DNA of 64,000 nt from Isoetes taiwanensis (lineage: Eukaryota; Streptophyta; Lycopodiopsida; Isoetales; Isoetaceae), in the NCBI GenBank assembly GCA_021234155.1, contig JAJEKV010000016.1, forward strand, positions 3,867,896 to 3,931,895, read 5' to 3'. The translations under genes and the position numbers were made by a program. Positions 30,741 to 41,524 of this stretch are shown here, in pieces. Positions within the stretch are counted from its first letter, which is position 1. Each line of letters begins with the position of its first letter. Below the pieces are notes generated by a model. It saw nothing but the letters and a program-made list of their open reading frames with translations, was not told where the DNA came from and ran no database searches.

Positions 30741-32386
30741 TGTGACGTTCCAGGGAAATATATGCCATAAATACGTATATTTCCAGGTCCGTCACTATAC
30801 AAGTCTATCTCCATAGCCTTGTATACCATAGGTTAGTGGCATAGGGTGCATGTCTAAGTTATTCATATAACTTAGACACCCTTAGGGTAAGGCCATTTTC
30901 CACGTGGCCTTATCCTATTGGGCAACCGCCACACGGCCCTACCCTATTGGAGCCACGTGGCATAACATGTGAACCCTAACCTATAAAGGCCTAAACCCTC
31001 ACCTTAGGCCTCTTTTCTAGCTCCAACAGCCTGGGCACCTTCTTCGCGCTCGAAACTCCGTTTCGAGAACCGTTTGCTGTGGCATAGCTAGCACAGCAGC
31101 CTCCAGAGCGTGTGCATGTCAATAGGAGTGGGAGCTACTTCAACCACCTTGAAGACCATGGAGATGCCGGGAACAGGAGGGAGTTCCTCAGCAGCAGGTA
31201 TTTGGGTTAGAGTTCTTTGTAGATCATCTGGAAGTTAGGACTCCAGATGAGTTAGCATTTCGTGTCTCTAGTAAAGCCTTTCTAGAACCCTCAGTCTAGA
31301 TCTTGAACCCTAACCAATGAACCCTAACTGTAAGTTAGATGTATATGATTAGGTTTAGATGTTATTCTCATTATTATCATGTTATGTGGATATTTGATGT
31401 TGGTTGATCATGTTTGCTCCTCTTGTATTGGGAAGGGGGGTAGAGACCTAGTAGCCATTACTTAGTGATGCTCCTAGTTTAGACCCCTTAGTTCCTATTA
31501 TATGCGGCCTGTGCATAGGAACCCACTGGCTACGGGGGCTATGATATGACTCAGCACTACATAACGGGGCTAGAGGCGAGACGGAGGGAGGGTCCTTGCT
31601 GAGCGCAGCTACTGGGGACCTCATAGCGGGCTAGGCTTATGGCCGGTCATCACTTCGAGTGGAACGGGCATGGGTCTGACACCTTCTGGGGCAATGCTGT
31701 CGCCCTGCCTCTCAAGAGCCGCAGGTGACGACGTGGCTCTTGTTTTGGGGGGTTAAGTCGGGGAAGAATCGTGTGTCGCCACGATTCTCTAGCCATCCGC
31801 GGAGCCTCTAGACCCCGGGAAGGGGAGATAGAACCCTTCTTGCCTCGACGGACCGAGGAGATGCAACTCGGAGCAGTCTCGATGGGTGATACCATGAGAT
31901 TGGGTATCCGAAAGGCTAGAGTCATACCAGAGCCCGATCTAGCCCATCTGCAAAGTATGCACAGGAGGGGCAGATGGAGTGGTCAACCCTAGCCATTGTC
32001 TCGAGTCAGCCCCGCCATTGTTATGACTCGGTCTGCTCTATCTTGAGGCCTAGCCGTCAGTCTACCTCCCCATGAGTCTGAGCCTTGGGTAGGAGCTCTC
32101 ATGTTTTACGGCATGTGTTTATCTCTATTGTATCTATGGATGTATGGATGTGCTACCCTTCGAGGTAGTTCGATTGTTGTTATTGCTAGTTATGACGTTG
32201 TTTATGCTTCTGCCGTTATAGGAGCCCATAGGGGAAGGGCGCGCAAGACACCTTCGTGTCCCCTTTCCGCACTAGGGATACCCCAGAGTGCGGGATAGAC
32301 GGAGGGCCCATGCGGTCGAAGGACCGGATGGGGGATTTTCTATGGAGTGTACGACCGGGCGCCGTATATTTTGTAGGGAGCACCAT
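30741..32386 (+). mobile_element. 5' LTR of a second, related LTR retrotransposon
   Basis: It begins TGTGACGTTCC, as the 20.6 kb element does, shares internal strings such as TTGTATTGGGAAGGGG, and is followed by a primer-binding site at 32,389. It is about 1.65 kb long. The right edge is not exact because the terminal ACGTCACA is not preserved. No matching 3' LTR is seen in the remaining 31 kb, so the element is truncated or rearranged. Confidence 0.8.
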
Positions 32387-32388
32387 AA

Positions 32389-32400
32389 TGGTATCAGAGC
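32389..32400 (+). promoter_or_regulatory. primer-binding site (initiator tRNA-Met), second retrotransposon
   Basis: TGGTATCAGAGC, then AATGTTCTTGG as in the 20.6 kb element. Confidence 0.88.
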
Positions 32401-33303
32401 AATGTTCTTGGTTGACTAAGAGCTAGCACTGACCATATCCTTGAATAGGTAGATTAACTAGCCTAGCTAAGGAATGGAATAAGAATTCCAGTCTTGAACC
32501 GCGAAATGTGGGAGAAATTTTTTCCCATTAGCAGGGTCATAATTAGATTAAGTTATGCTCTAAGTGATAGAAATGGTATAGTAAAAAGAAACCTTCTAGT
32601 AAATTGACTCAAGTTATTCATGAACCGCATTTTTCAAGCAAAAATTGAACGTGAAATCACTCAAGAAGAAGCTTGAAAGAAATGGCGCGAAATGACCAAT
32701 ATTTGGCCCAAAGAGAAATAGGGAAATTTCGAGAAATAGTTAAGTGATTAAGGAAAGTACCTTAATTAATAACCCATAGTTATAATAAATTTACTCTTAA
32801 GAAAAGTAGCCCCTAAAATCTTTGGAAGCATTCCTACTCCTTAGAAGTTCCCAAATAGTAGCTTGAACCTCCCTTTTACCCTTGTAAGGCGATTATAAGG
32901 TAATCTCCGAAGGTGCCATAAGAGTGTCCACCGAACGAACAGTCGGCGAGTTCGATCCAAAGGAGCCGCGAATAGATGTAGTCGACCATGGATAGGGCAA
33001 GATCGCTCGAAGAGGCCACCATCAAGGAAGCTAAGTTGTTGGGAGGATCAAACAAGTAGCTAGGAAGGTTGGAAGCTCCATCTTGCACGGGAATGTTTGA
33101 AGCACTCATGGCGGGCGGCGACAAGCAAATTCTTGAGGCCCTATGGCCTAGGCCAGACGACGAACTTAGCCACTCAAGCTCTTCAGACGAATCGTTTCAC
33201 TCTTGGAGGAGCAACGACTTAGCACTTCAGGTGAATGATAGCAAGACTCGGGGAAAATTGAGATCGTGGCGTCCGCTTCTCTAGGTGCAGAGCAAGAAGT
33301 AAG

Positions 33304-33599
33304 AGCAATCTCGGCAACAAGAGCAACCCCAACACCAAGAAGAGTAGGTGAGGAGCAAGCAGTAGGAGCAACCTCGGCAACAGGAGCAACCCCAACACCA
33401 GGAAGAGTAGGTGAGCAGCAAGCAGTATGAGCAACCTCGGCAACATGAGCAACCCCAACACCAGGAAGAGTACGTGAGCAGGCGAGCAAGAGGGAGCAAC
33501 CCTAAAGAATGTGGAGCAACCCCACACCAGGAAGAGTAGGTGAGCAGCAAGTAGTAGGAGCAACCTCGGCAGTAGGAGCAACCCCAACAGCAGGAATAG
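33304..33599. repeat. 63-bp minisatellite, about four units
   Basis: Units start near 33,304, 33,367, 33,430 and (after a short interruption) 33,558. The core is GAGCAACCTCGGCAACAGGA followed by GCAACCCCAACACCAGGAAG. The 21-codon period keeps several frames open and creates long Leu/Cys-rich minus-strand frames that are artefacts. One plus frame reads ATSATGATPTPGRVGEQQAV per unit but is broken by stops. Confidence 0.88.
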
Positions 33600-34601
33600 C
33601 AACAAGGGTAGCCATCAATGCGGAAGAAAAGGAAGAAAGAGACGTAGGCAAGGGAGAAGCGAACAAAGATGTGTGAAGATAGGCGGGGGGCGTGGGTTGT
33701 CGAGAAACCACAACTGCATTTAATTGGAGGAGGATGAGCCCGAGGAAGAAGGACCACACCAACAGGAGAGGGAAGCAAGAGGCTAAAGAAGAGGAGGAGG
33801 AGGTCAAGAATGACGGAGAGCCACGCCGGCAAACCATATCCAATACAGTCCAAGGAGGGCAAAATCAGCGAGAAGCTATTTAAGCTGACGCAAGATAGTG
33901 AGTACGAGAAGAAGAAGGCAGCATGCAAGATTTATCTCAGCCGATGGATCCGACATAATTACTGATATTGTAAGTAGAGTACAGAGCCTGTCAAAGGCAG
34001 TCGACCAGGGTCGAAAAGCAAGCCTCCACCACCTCGACCCGATTCCCCGAAGAAGGTCCGCCATGGGCCAAATTCCAAGCACAGTAGAGCTGCTCGGCAT
34101 ATTTGGCATTGCCAACAGTGCATCAATCTGATGATTCAGAAAGCCTCCTTTCGAGTACCTACATCAAGGGTCTATGTAGGAGTTCAAGATGAACTACGGC
34201 TACCGAGCCACATCAAGGATGGCGGGGTCTCGCCAGGAAGCGACCAAAGCAGATTGAACTCAACTCTTAGAGGAGGGCAATCTATGCGCAATCCACGCGA
34301 AGAGGGTCACGGTGATGCTAAGGACCTCCACCTGGTGAGGAGGATCAGCAAGGAGAAGACCTAGAAGCTTCAATTTTTGTATATAGTAAAATTTTATATA
34401 TATTAAAGCTATCTTTTTCGTGTAAGTCAAATTTTAATATATAAAAGTATCTTCCTCTGTAAATTAATCTCTTGAAAGTGTTTTTGTATAGATTGAATTG
34501 TTGTAGAATCTTTTCTATTGTAGTTATCATGTTCTTAATTGCTAAGTCTAGGTAAAATTTTGCCTTAGAAAATCGAAAATTGGCCGAAGTCAACCCACTC
34601 A

Positions 34602-34662
34602 GGTCGATTCACGCCAAAGGCCTCTGCGTCGCGAACGCAGGCCCCTTCCGCGCGAATGGACC
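34602..34662. repeat. 61-bp nested palindrome, copy 1
   Basis: The outer arms are GGTCGATTCACGC and GCGCGAATGGACC. The inner arms GGCCTCTGCGT and ACGCAGGCC surround CGCGA. A second copy is at 34,801 and a half copy near 35,001. Confidence 0.8.
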
Positions 34663-34800
34663 TGTGTCGCTTGAATTAAGGCATAATTGACCCAAATTTT
34701 GGTTGAAAGATGTTAGAATGCTTAAAATTTGCTTAAAAATACAGTCTAGCACTTAATTTTTGTTAAAAACATCAAAAAGAAGTCAAAATTGGGGCACTCT

Positions 34801-34861
34801 GGTTGATTCGCGCCAAAGGCCTCTGCATCGCGAACGCAGACCCCTTCCACGCGAATGGACC
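34801..34861. repeat. 61-bp nested palindrome, copy 2
   Basis: Same layout and length as 34,602-34,662, with GGTTGATTCGCGCC and CACGCGAATGGACC as outer arms and CTCTGCATCGCGAACGCAGA inside. The spacing from copy 1 is 199 bp. Confidence 0.8.
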
Positions 34862-35325
34862 CGAGTCACCCAAAATTGCATCTTTTTCATGTTATTTAGT
34901 ATGAAATAAGTTGGTAGATAGCTAGAATAGCGAGAATAAGATAGTGTAGCGTATTTTATTTGTTAGAAAGATTAAATATTGCTTGAGGTGACCCCACTAG
35001 GGTCCATTCGCGCCATGCGTTGAGAATAAGTCTCACTCAAGTGCATTCATAGAATAAGTCTCCATGGTTCGAAAATAAGGGAGTTCCTCCCTGAAAAATC
35101 CGCCCAATTGTCTTATTATCCGATTGCTTGAATATCTTCCCGGCACCACATTCCGGGCAAAAAAATATTCCGACAGCAAAAAAAAAGGGGGGGTTGTTTC
35201 GTTAAAGGCAAATATCTGGAAAATAGAATAGGCGGACGGCAATTTTTTAATATGGTTATTTGCTTAGGTTTATAATTACATTTTCGATTTCCTCAGTTTC
35301 GTTTTTAGGTTTTCATTGTTAAACG

Positions 35326-35487
35326 ATGGCGGCAGCCGGCTTCTTCAACTACGATGGCAGGCAGCAGCAGGCAGCAGAGATCTCAGATCTGATGGGGAAG
35401 ATTTCCATGGATATTTACTCTCTTTCCCGCTCTTCCCTATTGATTCTAAGGGCCTTTGTTGCAATTAGAATGAATAGGAGAGAGTAG
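35326..35487 (+). CDS. short open frame, possible first exon (53 aa)
   Basis: ATG at 35,326 (context AAACGATGGCGG, favourable for plants) encodes MAAAGFFNYDGRQQQAAEIS then DLMGKISMDIYSLSRSSLL and ends at 35,487. It follows a T-rich leader. The start resembles a real coding exon more than its surroundings do (balanced composition, Ala-rich start), but I recognise no family. It may be the first exon of a gene whose introns hold the AT-rich repeats to the right. It could also be chance. Confidence 0.3.
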   Translation: MAAAGFFNYDGRQQQAAEISDLMGKISMDIYSLSRSSLLILRAFVAIRMNRRE

Positions 35488-35984
35488 AAGAGCGAGCAAA
35501 TTCGTACTCTCTTCTTCAACACACAAGCCACACCAAATCCATCAGCTGCTGCTACTGCTCCAGCCACATCGATTGTTTAGTGGTAAAGGATTTGGTTGCC
35601 AATGCCATAGTTGGAGTGGAGTCTTCTTGTATGTATATCATAAGGTAAACATTTTTCAAATGTCCAGCATTATGTCTCTTTCTCAGTGACTCATATATGA
35701 TGGACATGATATCATAAAGTGATGCCTGCTCTCTACATCCCCAGAATTACATAATCGGCATAGTCTACCTGATCTACCTGATCTACTGGTTTCAGACTTT
35801 GTTCTTATCTTGGAGGTTTAATAGCATCAATAGCTCCACTTTTTACTGATCAATAACAAGATTTAGAATTGGAATCCATTTCTAGCCTGATTAACAGAAA
35901 TCCTACTAGATTCAGGGTATGGATACATCACATGGAAGAAGAATGGGACGTTTCAAAGCCATATTTTATGCTGCATCTGTACGA
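35488..35984. other. AT-rich sequence, nothing recognised
   Basis: No domain, repeat or RNA gene is seen. The sequence leads into the first TTC microsatellite. Confidence 0.4.
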
Positions 35985-38377
35985 ATTTTTCTTCTTCTTC
36001 TTCTTCTTCTTCTTCTTCTTCTTCGAATATGTTCTTACCAAGACTACAGTTACTCAATGCACAAACACATAAAAAGTACCTCGTTCATGGTAAAACCATT
36101 TACCCAATACCCACCCTGGTTTTTTAGGCCAGGCCACATCAGGCACTCTCCAAACCAATTAATCATGCTATTCTATATTTTGTATAATCAGAAACCATAT
36201 CATATTAACTATCAAACATGTTTACTTCCATCTATTGTCAACATATATTCTTCAAATTTCTCAAAAATACATTGTTCATGCCATTATCAGTTTCTCCATA
36301 AAAACTATCCATTTAATCTTTAACTTTTTTGTTAAAAATGCCATCATATCAGAAATTTCGATTTTTCTATATAGCAGAAATATTAGTTTGTCCATATATC
36401 ATAAACATTTAGAGCTGCAATATAAGTAGTAATGATAATCTTCCATTTGTTATGCTCTCAATATATAATCATTGTTCATTATTCAATATTAGACAGATCT
36501 CACCACATTTTGTGATGCAATATAGAAGCGCATTGGTCTTCACGCATCCAATTCCTTTGTAACTCAAACCACTGAATGTAAATCAGGGAGATGATGTTTT
36601 GGTTACCTGCACCCAAACAATGCATAAGTTAGCATAATAATGGTAACTACACAAGGGGCGTCAGGTAAGCTATAAAACATCATGGCTCTTCGCCCTTCAC
36701 CCTTTAAATTCAAAGAATTAGCTCGGATAATAAGCATATATGCTATGTATTATGAGAAACACAAAGTATTTAGTCGCTCATCACAACATATCTTGTGGAC
36801 CATTTCCAAATGGTTCCCATTCTAAATTCATAATTAGGTTCTGCTTTGTGGCTGTCATACTATGCATGGAACCAAGCATCTGTATTACATAGTTTACAGT
36901 CCATATTTCTGTTCACTGCTAAACAGATCCAAAAGCAAAGCAAATACCATTATATCTAATATTATAGCATGCAGCCAAAGGCCCAAGCCATCTAAATCTA
37001 GAAGCCAATTAAGTCCATAGCAAGCAACTCTATACATGCCTATTTGCGGCAAATATAGCTCTAGCAGGGCAGCCATCTACTGTAGCATTATGCAACCCTC
37101 CCCTAGCATTACAAATCGAAGCAAAATCTATTAGCAAGAAAGGAAGCCGTCTCTAAAGCATCTAAACACTACATTTCACCTATTTAACCCGCCAAAGATC
37201 ACGCACAATGCTTTTTATATGGATTCTGCTGATTACTTGAAAGGATTGTATTCCTGGAAAAATAAAACCATAGAAATATAAAAGCCTGTTTAAACCTGGT
37301 TAAGAGGCCTTTGAAGATCAGACATTTGTCCTTCGTCTTCACCATATAGCAAGTCCAGCGCCCGCCATTCCTTTCATCTATTCTTATCCAGAAAATTAGC
37401 TTGGATCAAACTTCCCATAGGAATTACTCAAGACTAAGGATTTATCCGGATATATTGTATGACATCTATCGGCAAACCGCACCTTGTGCCACAAGATAGA
37501 TCACAAAGATAGCTATCTGAAGCCATTTCGAAATGCAAAACGAAATATGACAAGGTCAGATTTCAGAGACGCCTCCATGCACTATTTTTACATAGCCGAT
37601 CATCCCATGAAACTATGCTTTTCGATCATCCCATGAAACTATGCTTTTCGGCAAAGAAATCCGGCTATTTTTCAACCGCACCTATCTTGCAACAGACCAA
37701 GCCATGCGGCATCTTATATTTTGCATCAATGGGTCATTTAGAGACTCTTCTTGCTCCAAAATATCGGCCGCCATGCTTAAGCTTCGTAAGAAACTAGGGT
37801 TTGAATGCCCTAAATCGATTTCCAGAAATGCTTTCGGCCAAACACAATCACATTTGCGGCTAAGCATTTTTAGGGCAAAGCATTTAGTGCTTAAAGAAAC
37901 CCTACACGTTTCTATGGTCTACATATAGAGCAATTGGCTTTTCTCAAAGCCATTTGCTTGCACTTTAAGTCTCGTAATAAAGCCCCCAACAATTAATATT
38001 GAAGACCCAAGATTTATCTTTCCTAAGATCCACCCAAAACCATGGTAATAATTACCATCATTAATTCTATACCTTACACAATAGTACCCATTGCTTTTAA
38101 CCTTCCCACCATAAATGCTTTGGTCCATGGTGTCATGATTACTAGTACACGTATTCCATAAGATAATACAATGTGTATACATGGAAATACCAACTTCCCA
38201 TAGGTCAAATGGAGCCTATTTATCCTTTTAGCTTCACCATTGTATGCACCATTTCAAAATATTAAAATATAATCTTATTCCATAAAGCCATGCCTCTATT
38301 ACACATCCTTAGCCAAGAATTATTCCTTCAAGTTCATGAGCCATTTGCAGACTCCCATTATTCAAATATTTTTTACC
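35985..38377. repeat. AT-rich 2.4-2.7 kb repeat, copy A (diverged)
   Basis: It starts with (TTC)n at 35,990-36,024, followed by ATGTTCTTACCAAGACTACA and, at about 36,110, CCACCCTGGTTTTTTAGGCC. Both landmarks recur in copies B and C. Further shared landmarks are a TACCTGCA/CACCC step near 36,605 and AAATTAGCTTG near 37,395. No coding capacity is recognised. Confidence 0.65.
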
Positions 38378-41061
38378 TCTTCTTCTTCTTCTTCTTCTTC
38401 TTCGTACATGTTCTTGCCAAGACTACAGTCACAGTTATGCAAACAATTACATTAAAAGAACCTTGTTCAAGGCAAGATCACTTATCCCAATATCCACCCT
38501 GGTTTTTTAGGCCAGGCCACATCAGGCACTCTCCAAACCAAAGCCCATATAACTTGCCAAATAATCTTCCATCTATAAACTTGAAGAATCTTACATATTG
38601 TCATATAATTTTACATTTTTAAACTTGAATAATCTTACGTCTTGTCATATAATCTTACAACTATAAACATAAATCTTACATCTGACATCTATAAAGTTTT
38701 GAATTTGGAAGTATACAGTGTAAAGTAAACTTTGAATCTTGATATAAGGTATTCCATCCTCTTCCGCGTTAACGCCAACTCTAACAGCAAAATGGAGACA
38801 ATTAGAGGAGAGAACCCGTACCTGCAGCCAACCAATACACAATTAGCATGATAATGGTAAATGTGCAAGGGCCAAAAGGTACATTGGGTCTCTCAGTTTA
38901 TCACTGATCACCAATTGTATCCTTTTGCCCTGAGGAGACATTAACAAGAGAACTGGAATGATCATCATCATAAACTGTCAATTTTGATCTCAAGCACTAC
39001 CATTAGACGAGAACTAATTTCTTAGTCCCAAATCTAGCTGGCAACCTTGATAATCATTGTCAATTTCATAGCATAGTATAATATTTTTATCATTCTTAAC
39101 TTTCTCAATTCAATCTCAGCTTTTAACATACGCTTTAGAATTTTATATTCAATCTATCTTAGAAAAATAATTCCCCAGATAAATTTTCACTCATCAAGAT
39201 CGAATCTATTCATATAGATCAAACCTTAAGCATCAAATCCCTATTTTAGCACATTTTTCTCATGCATATTTAAGTCAGAATGGCAATCATAATTCTGAAC
39301 ATGTTATTTCCAGACCATTTCTTTATGTTCTTTTAATGCCTTCTCTATACTATAAGATCCTGGTCATAGATGTATAATTAGCCTGTAACTTTGAAAGTGG
39401 ACCAAGAAATTTATATCACATCATTATCTAATCAAACCTGATTAGAAGAGCCCATTAATTCTGTGCTCCATGCTTCCATCATGATTTTTTCCTTCAAATT
39501 ATTTCACCATCAAACTTCTTTTCACATCAAATTAGCTTGCCTGGATCAGAGGACTGCCATTTTCATAAAAAGCCTGTTATGTATTACAGAAAAGATGCCA
39601 CCATAGTTACACGGCAAGGCCATGAAAGAACAGAGCCATATATCCATCAAGCTTAACCAAGTCTTAAGTGAAAATGAAACTAGAATCTTACTGTGGCTAT
39701 ATCCTTATACAGCAAATGTGAAGCCTTGTATATCATTCGATCTGAAATATACTATCTTTTCATCAGAGCTTATGTACTAGGTCTCCATATATCTGTGTAC
39801 AACGATTGCTGCATAATCCCTGCTATAAGTTTAGGGATAAGGTCAAACATGGCATTTTTATAGCAATTTTACATATGTTGTAGCATCCAGCATATAGCTA
39901 ATGCCCATGAGTATTAGCATTGGCCACATTGCAAAAGCCTAGTAGTTCAAAAAATATTTGCTATCATACGATTTAAAAAATAGATCATACCTCTGGGTTA
40001 CATCTAAATCAGCTCAAAGGAACCATTCTTGTATTTGAACTTCCTCATTTGGATTCGAACTTCAATGTGGAAGATTAATGCCTCATTGCCTGAGTACCAA
40101 CATCATTGAAGCTCATTTTTCCTTTGCTTGATCATGAGACAGACTTAAGGCATTCGTTTGCGCTCCTATCAGATTATATCTCCATAAACACAAAGGCTGT
40201 ATCATGGACAAATTTACCTTCCGCCACTTTTTTTTCTCTTGATACATATGGCCGATGCATCTTGTTAGCATAGATCACTATGGCATAGCATTTCCCCAGC
40301 ATTTCTCAGATGCTACAAAACCATTTGGTGTTTGCCTAAGATTAGATGAGCGCAGAGGCATCACTCCGGCAGTCATTTTGGCGCAAAAACTATTTTGGGC
40401 GCCAATATATTACCATTTATCTTCAAGGGAAAGGGAAAAGCATTCTTCAAAAAGGTTGCCCAGCATCGAACTACATGCAAATAAGTGTTCGTATAAATTT
40501 AACATAGTACTTTTGTTACCTTGAACACACCTTGATGTAATCGGCTCCCCAAGCCCGTAGCCTAGTCATAATGTGGTCATGTAATTAGAGCATAGTATAA
40601 AATGGTTCGTAAGAAAGCATGGCACCAATTATTTCATAAACAATCCATGCAATACATTTTCCCTAAAGGCACCACGTGGCAAACATGCATGCAAAGTTTA
40701 GAATCCCACATTTTAAATATCCCAAGTTATTTTTTGGACAACGGCTCATTCGTGTAGTACCACACTTTAACCACTTTTGCAAGCCAACAAAATTTTTTTG
40801 CATGGATTTTCTAAATGCATATGGTTTACTATAGATCATTAAACCGTATGGCCCATATTTAAACCCTATGGACCATATTCCATATCCAAGCATCTATAAA
40901 TAACTCCCAATTATGGATTTAAAGACATCTCAATCTCTTTAAACACATGGATGAACAATCATGCCTAGTAGCAATATTTATATAAAATCATCTTAAGATT
41001 TGAAGATTCGAGGAGAATATTCTCTTCTTCTTCTTCTTCTTCTTCTTCTTCTTCTTCTTCT
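38378..41061. repeat. AT-rich 2.7 kb repeat, copy B
   Basis: Bounded by (TTC)n at 38,378-38,403 and 41,022-41,061. It is near-identical to copy C over about 2.6 kb. Its small open frames (for example 40,255-40,524 and 40,663-40,893) recur exactly in copy C but have no recognisable domain, so I treat them as chance frames. Confidence 0.88.
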
Positions 41062-41524
41062 CCCACAATCCCTCCCTCAGGATGTAGGACTCCTTTTTTT
41101 ATATAAGGAAAGCAGGACCCCCCCTATAAAAAGAGGGGTCCTACTTCCTTACACCAGAAGAAAAACAGATTCAAAGAATCTTACAATCAGCATCAAATTA
41201 TTATATCGTCTTTATCTTATTAGTATAAGGTGCATTGGACCAAATACCATATCCGCAATAGCAGATAATTCAAGAACTAGTACAATGGACTAGTTCAAGA
41301 CCCAACAAAATATCAGGGTTTTAAAATCTTGAAGTACATGAGGCACAGTGGGCCTTAAGTACCATGGACAGCCTGATATAGTATAAAACACTATATCATA
41401 ATAGGCTATGGGCCATTTAAGCAGAACCTATTTTACTGTCCAAAAGCAATAATATTCAAACTAACCTGGTTTGTAGAAGAGATGCGTTTGCGGATATCTC
41501 CAAAAGAAGTGGAAGTCCGCGATT
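41062..41524. other. spacer between repeat copies, with a strong hairpin
   Basis: 463 bp unique to this junction. At 41,105-41,150 an inverted repeat pairs AAGGAAAGCAGGACCCC with GGGGTCCTACTTCCTT around TATAAAAAG. No gene is seen. Confidence 0.6.

Larger units (their letters stand above)
32401..35260 (+). other. interior of the second retrotransposon, no recognisable gene
   Basis: Leader sequence resembling that of the 20.6 kb element (a GTGGGA.AAATTTTTTC stretch) is followed by low-complexity purine-rich sequence with a 63-bp minisatellite, then AT-rich sequence with two 61-bp palindromes. No gag or pol motif is found. The right limit is uncertain. Confidence 0.5.

Noticed and set aside
32683-32760. 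A second histone H3-like start (ATGGCGCGAAATGACC) in the other retrotransposon
   Set aside because: Only MAR matches. The following residues and the H3 C-terminus are not found.
33281-33928. Long Leu/Cys-rich minus-strand frames resembling membrane proteins
   Set aside because: They are generated by the 63-bp (21-codon) minisatellite, not by a membrane protein gene.
40255-40893. Small open frames repeated exactly at 43,296-43,934
   Set aside because: They are identical only because the DNA repeat is recent, with no domain and no codon-position conservation to judge.
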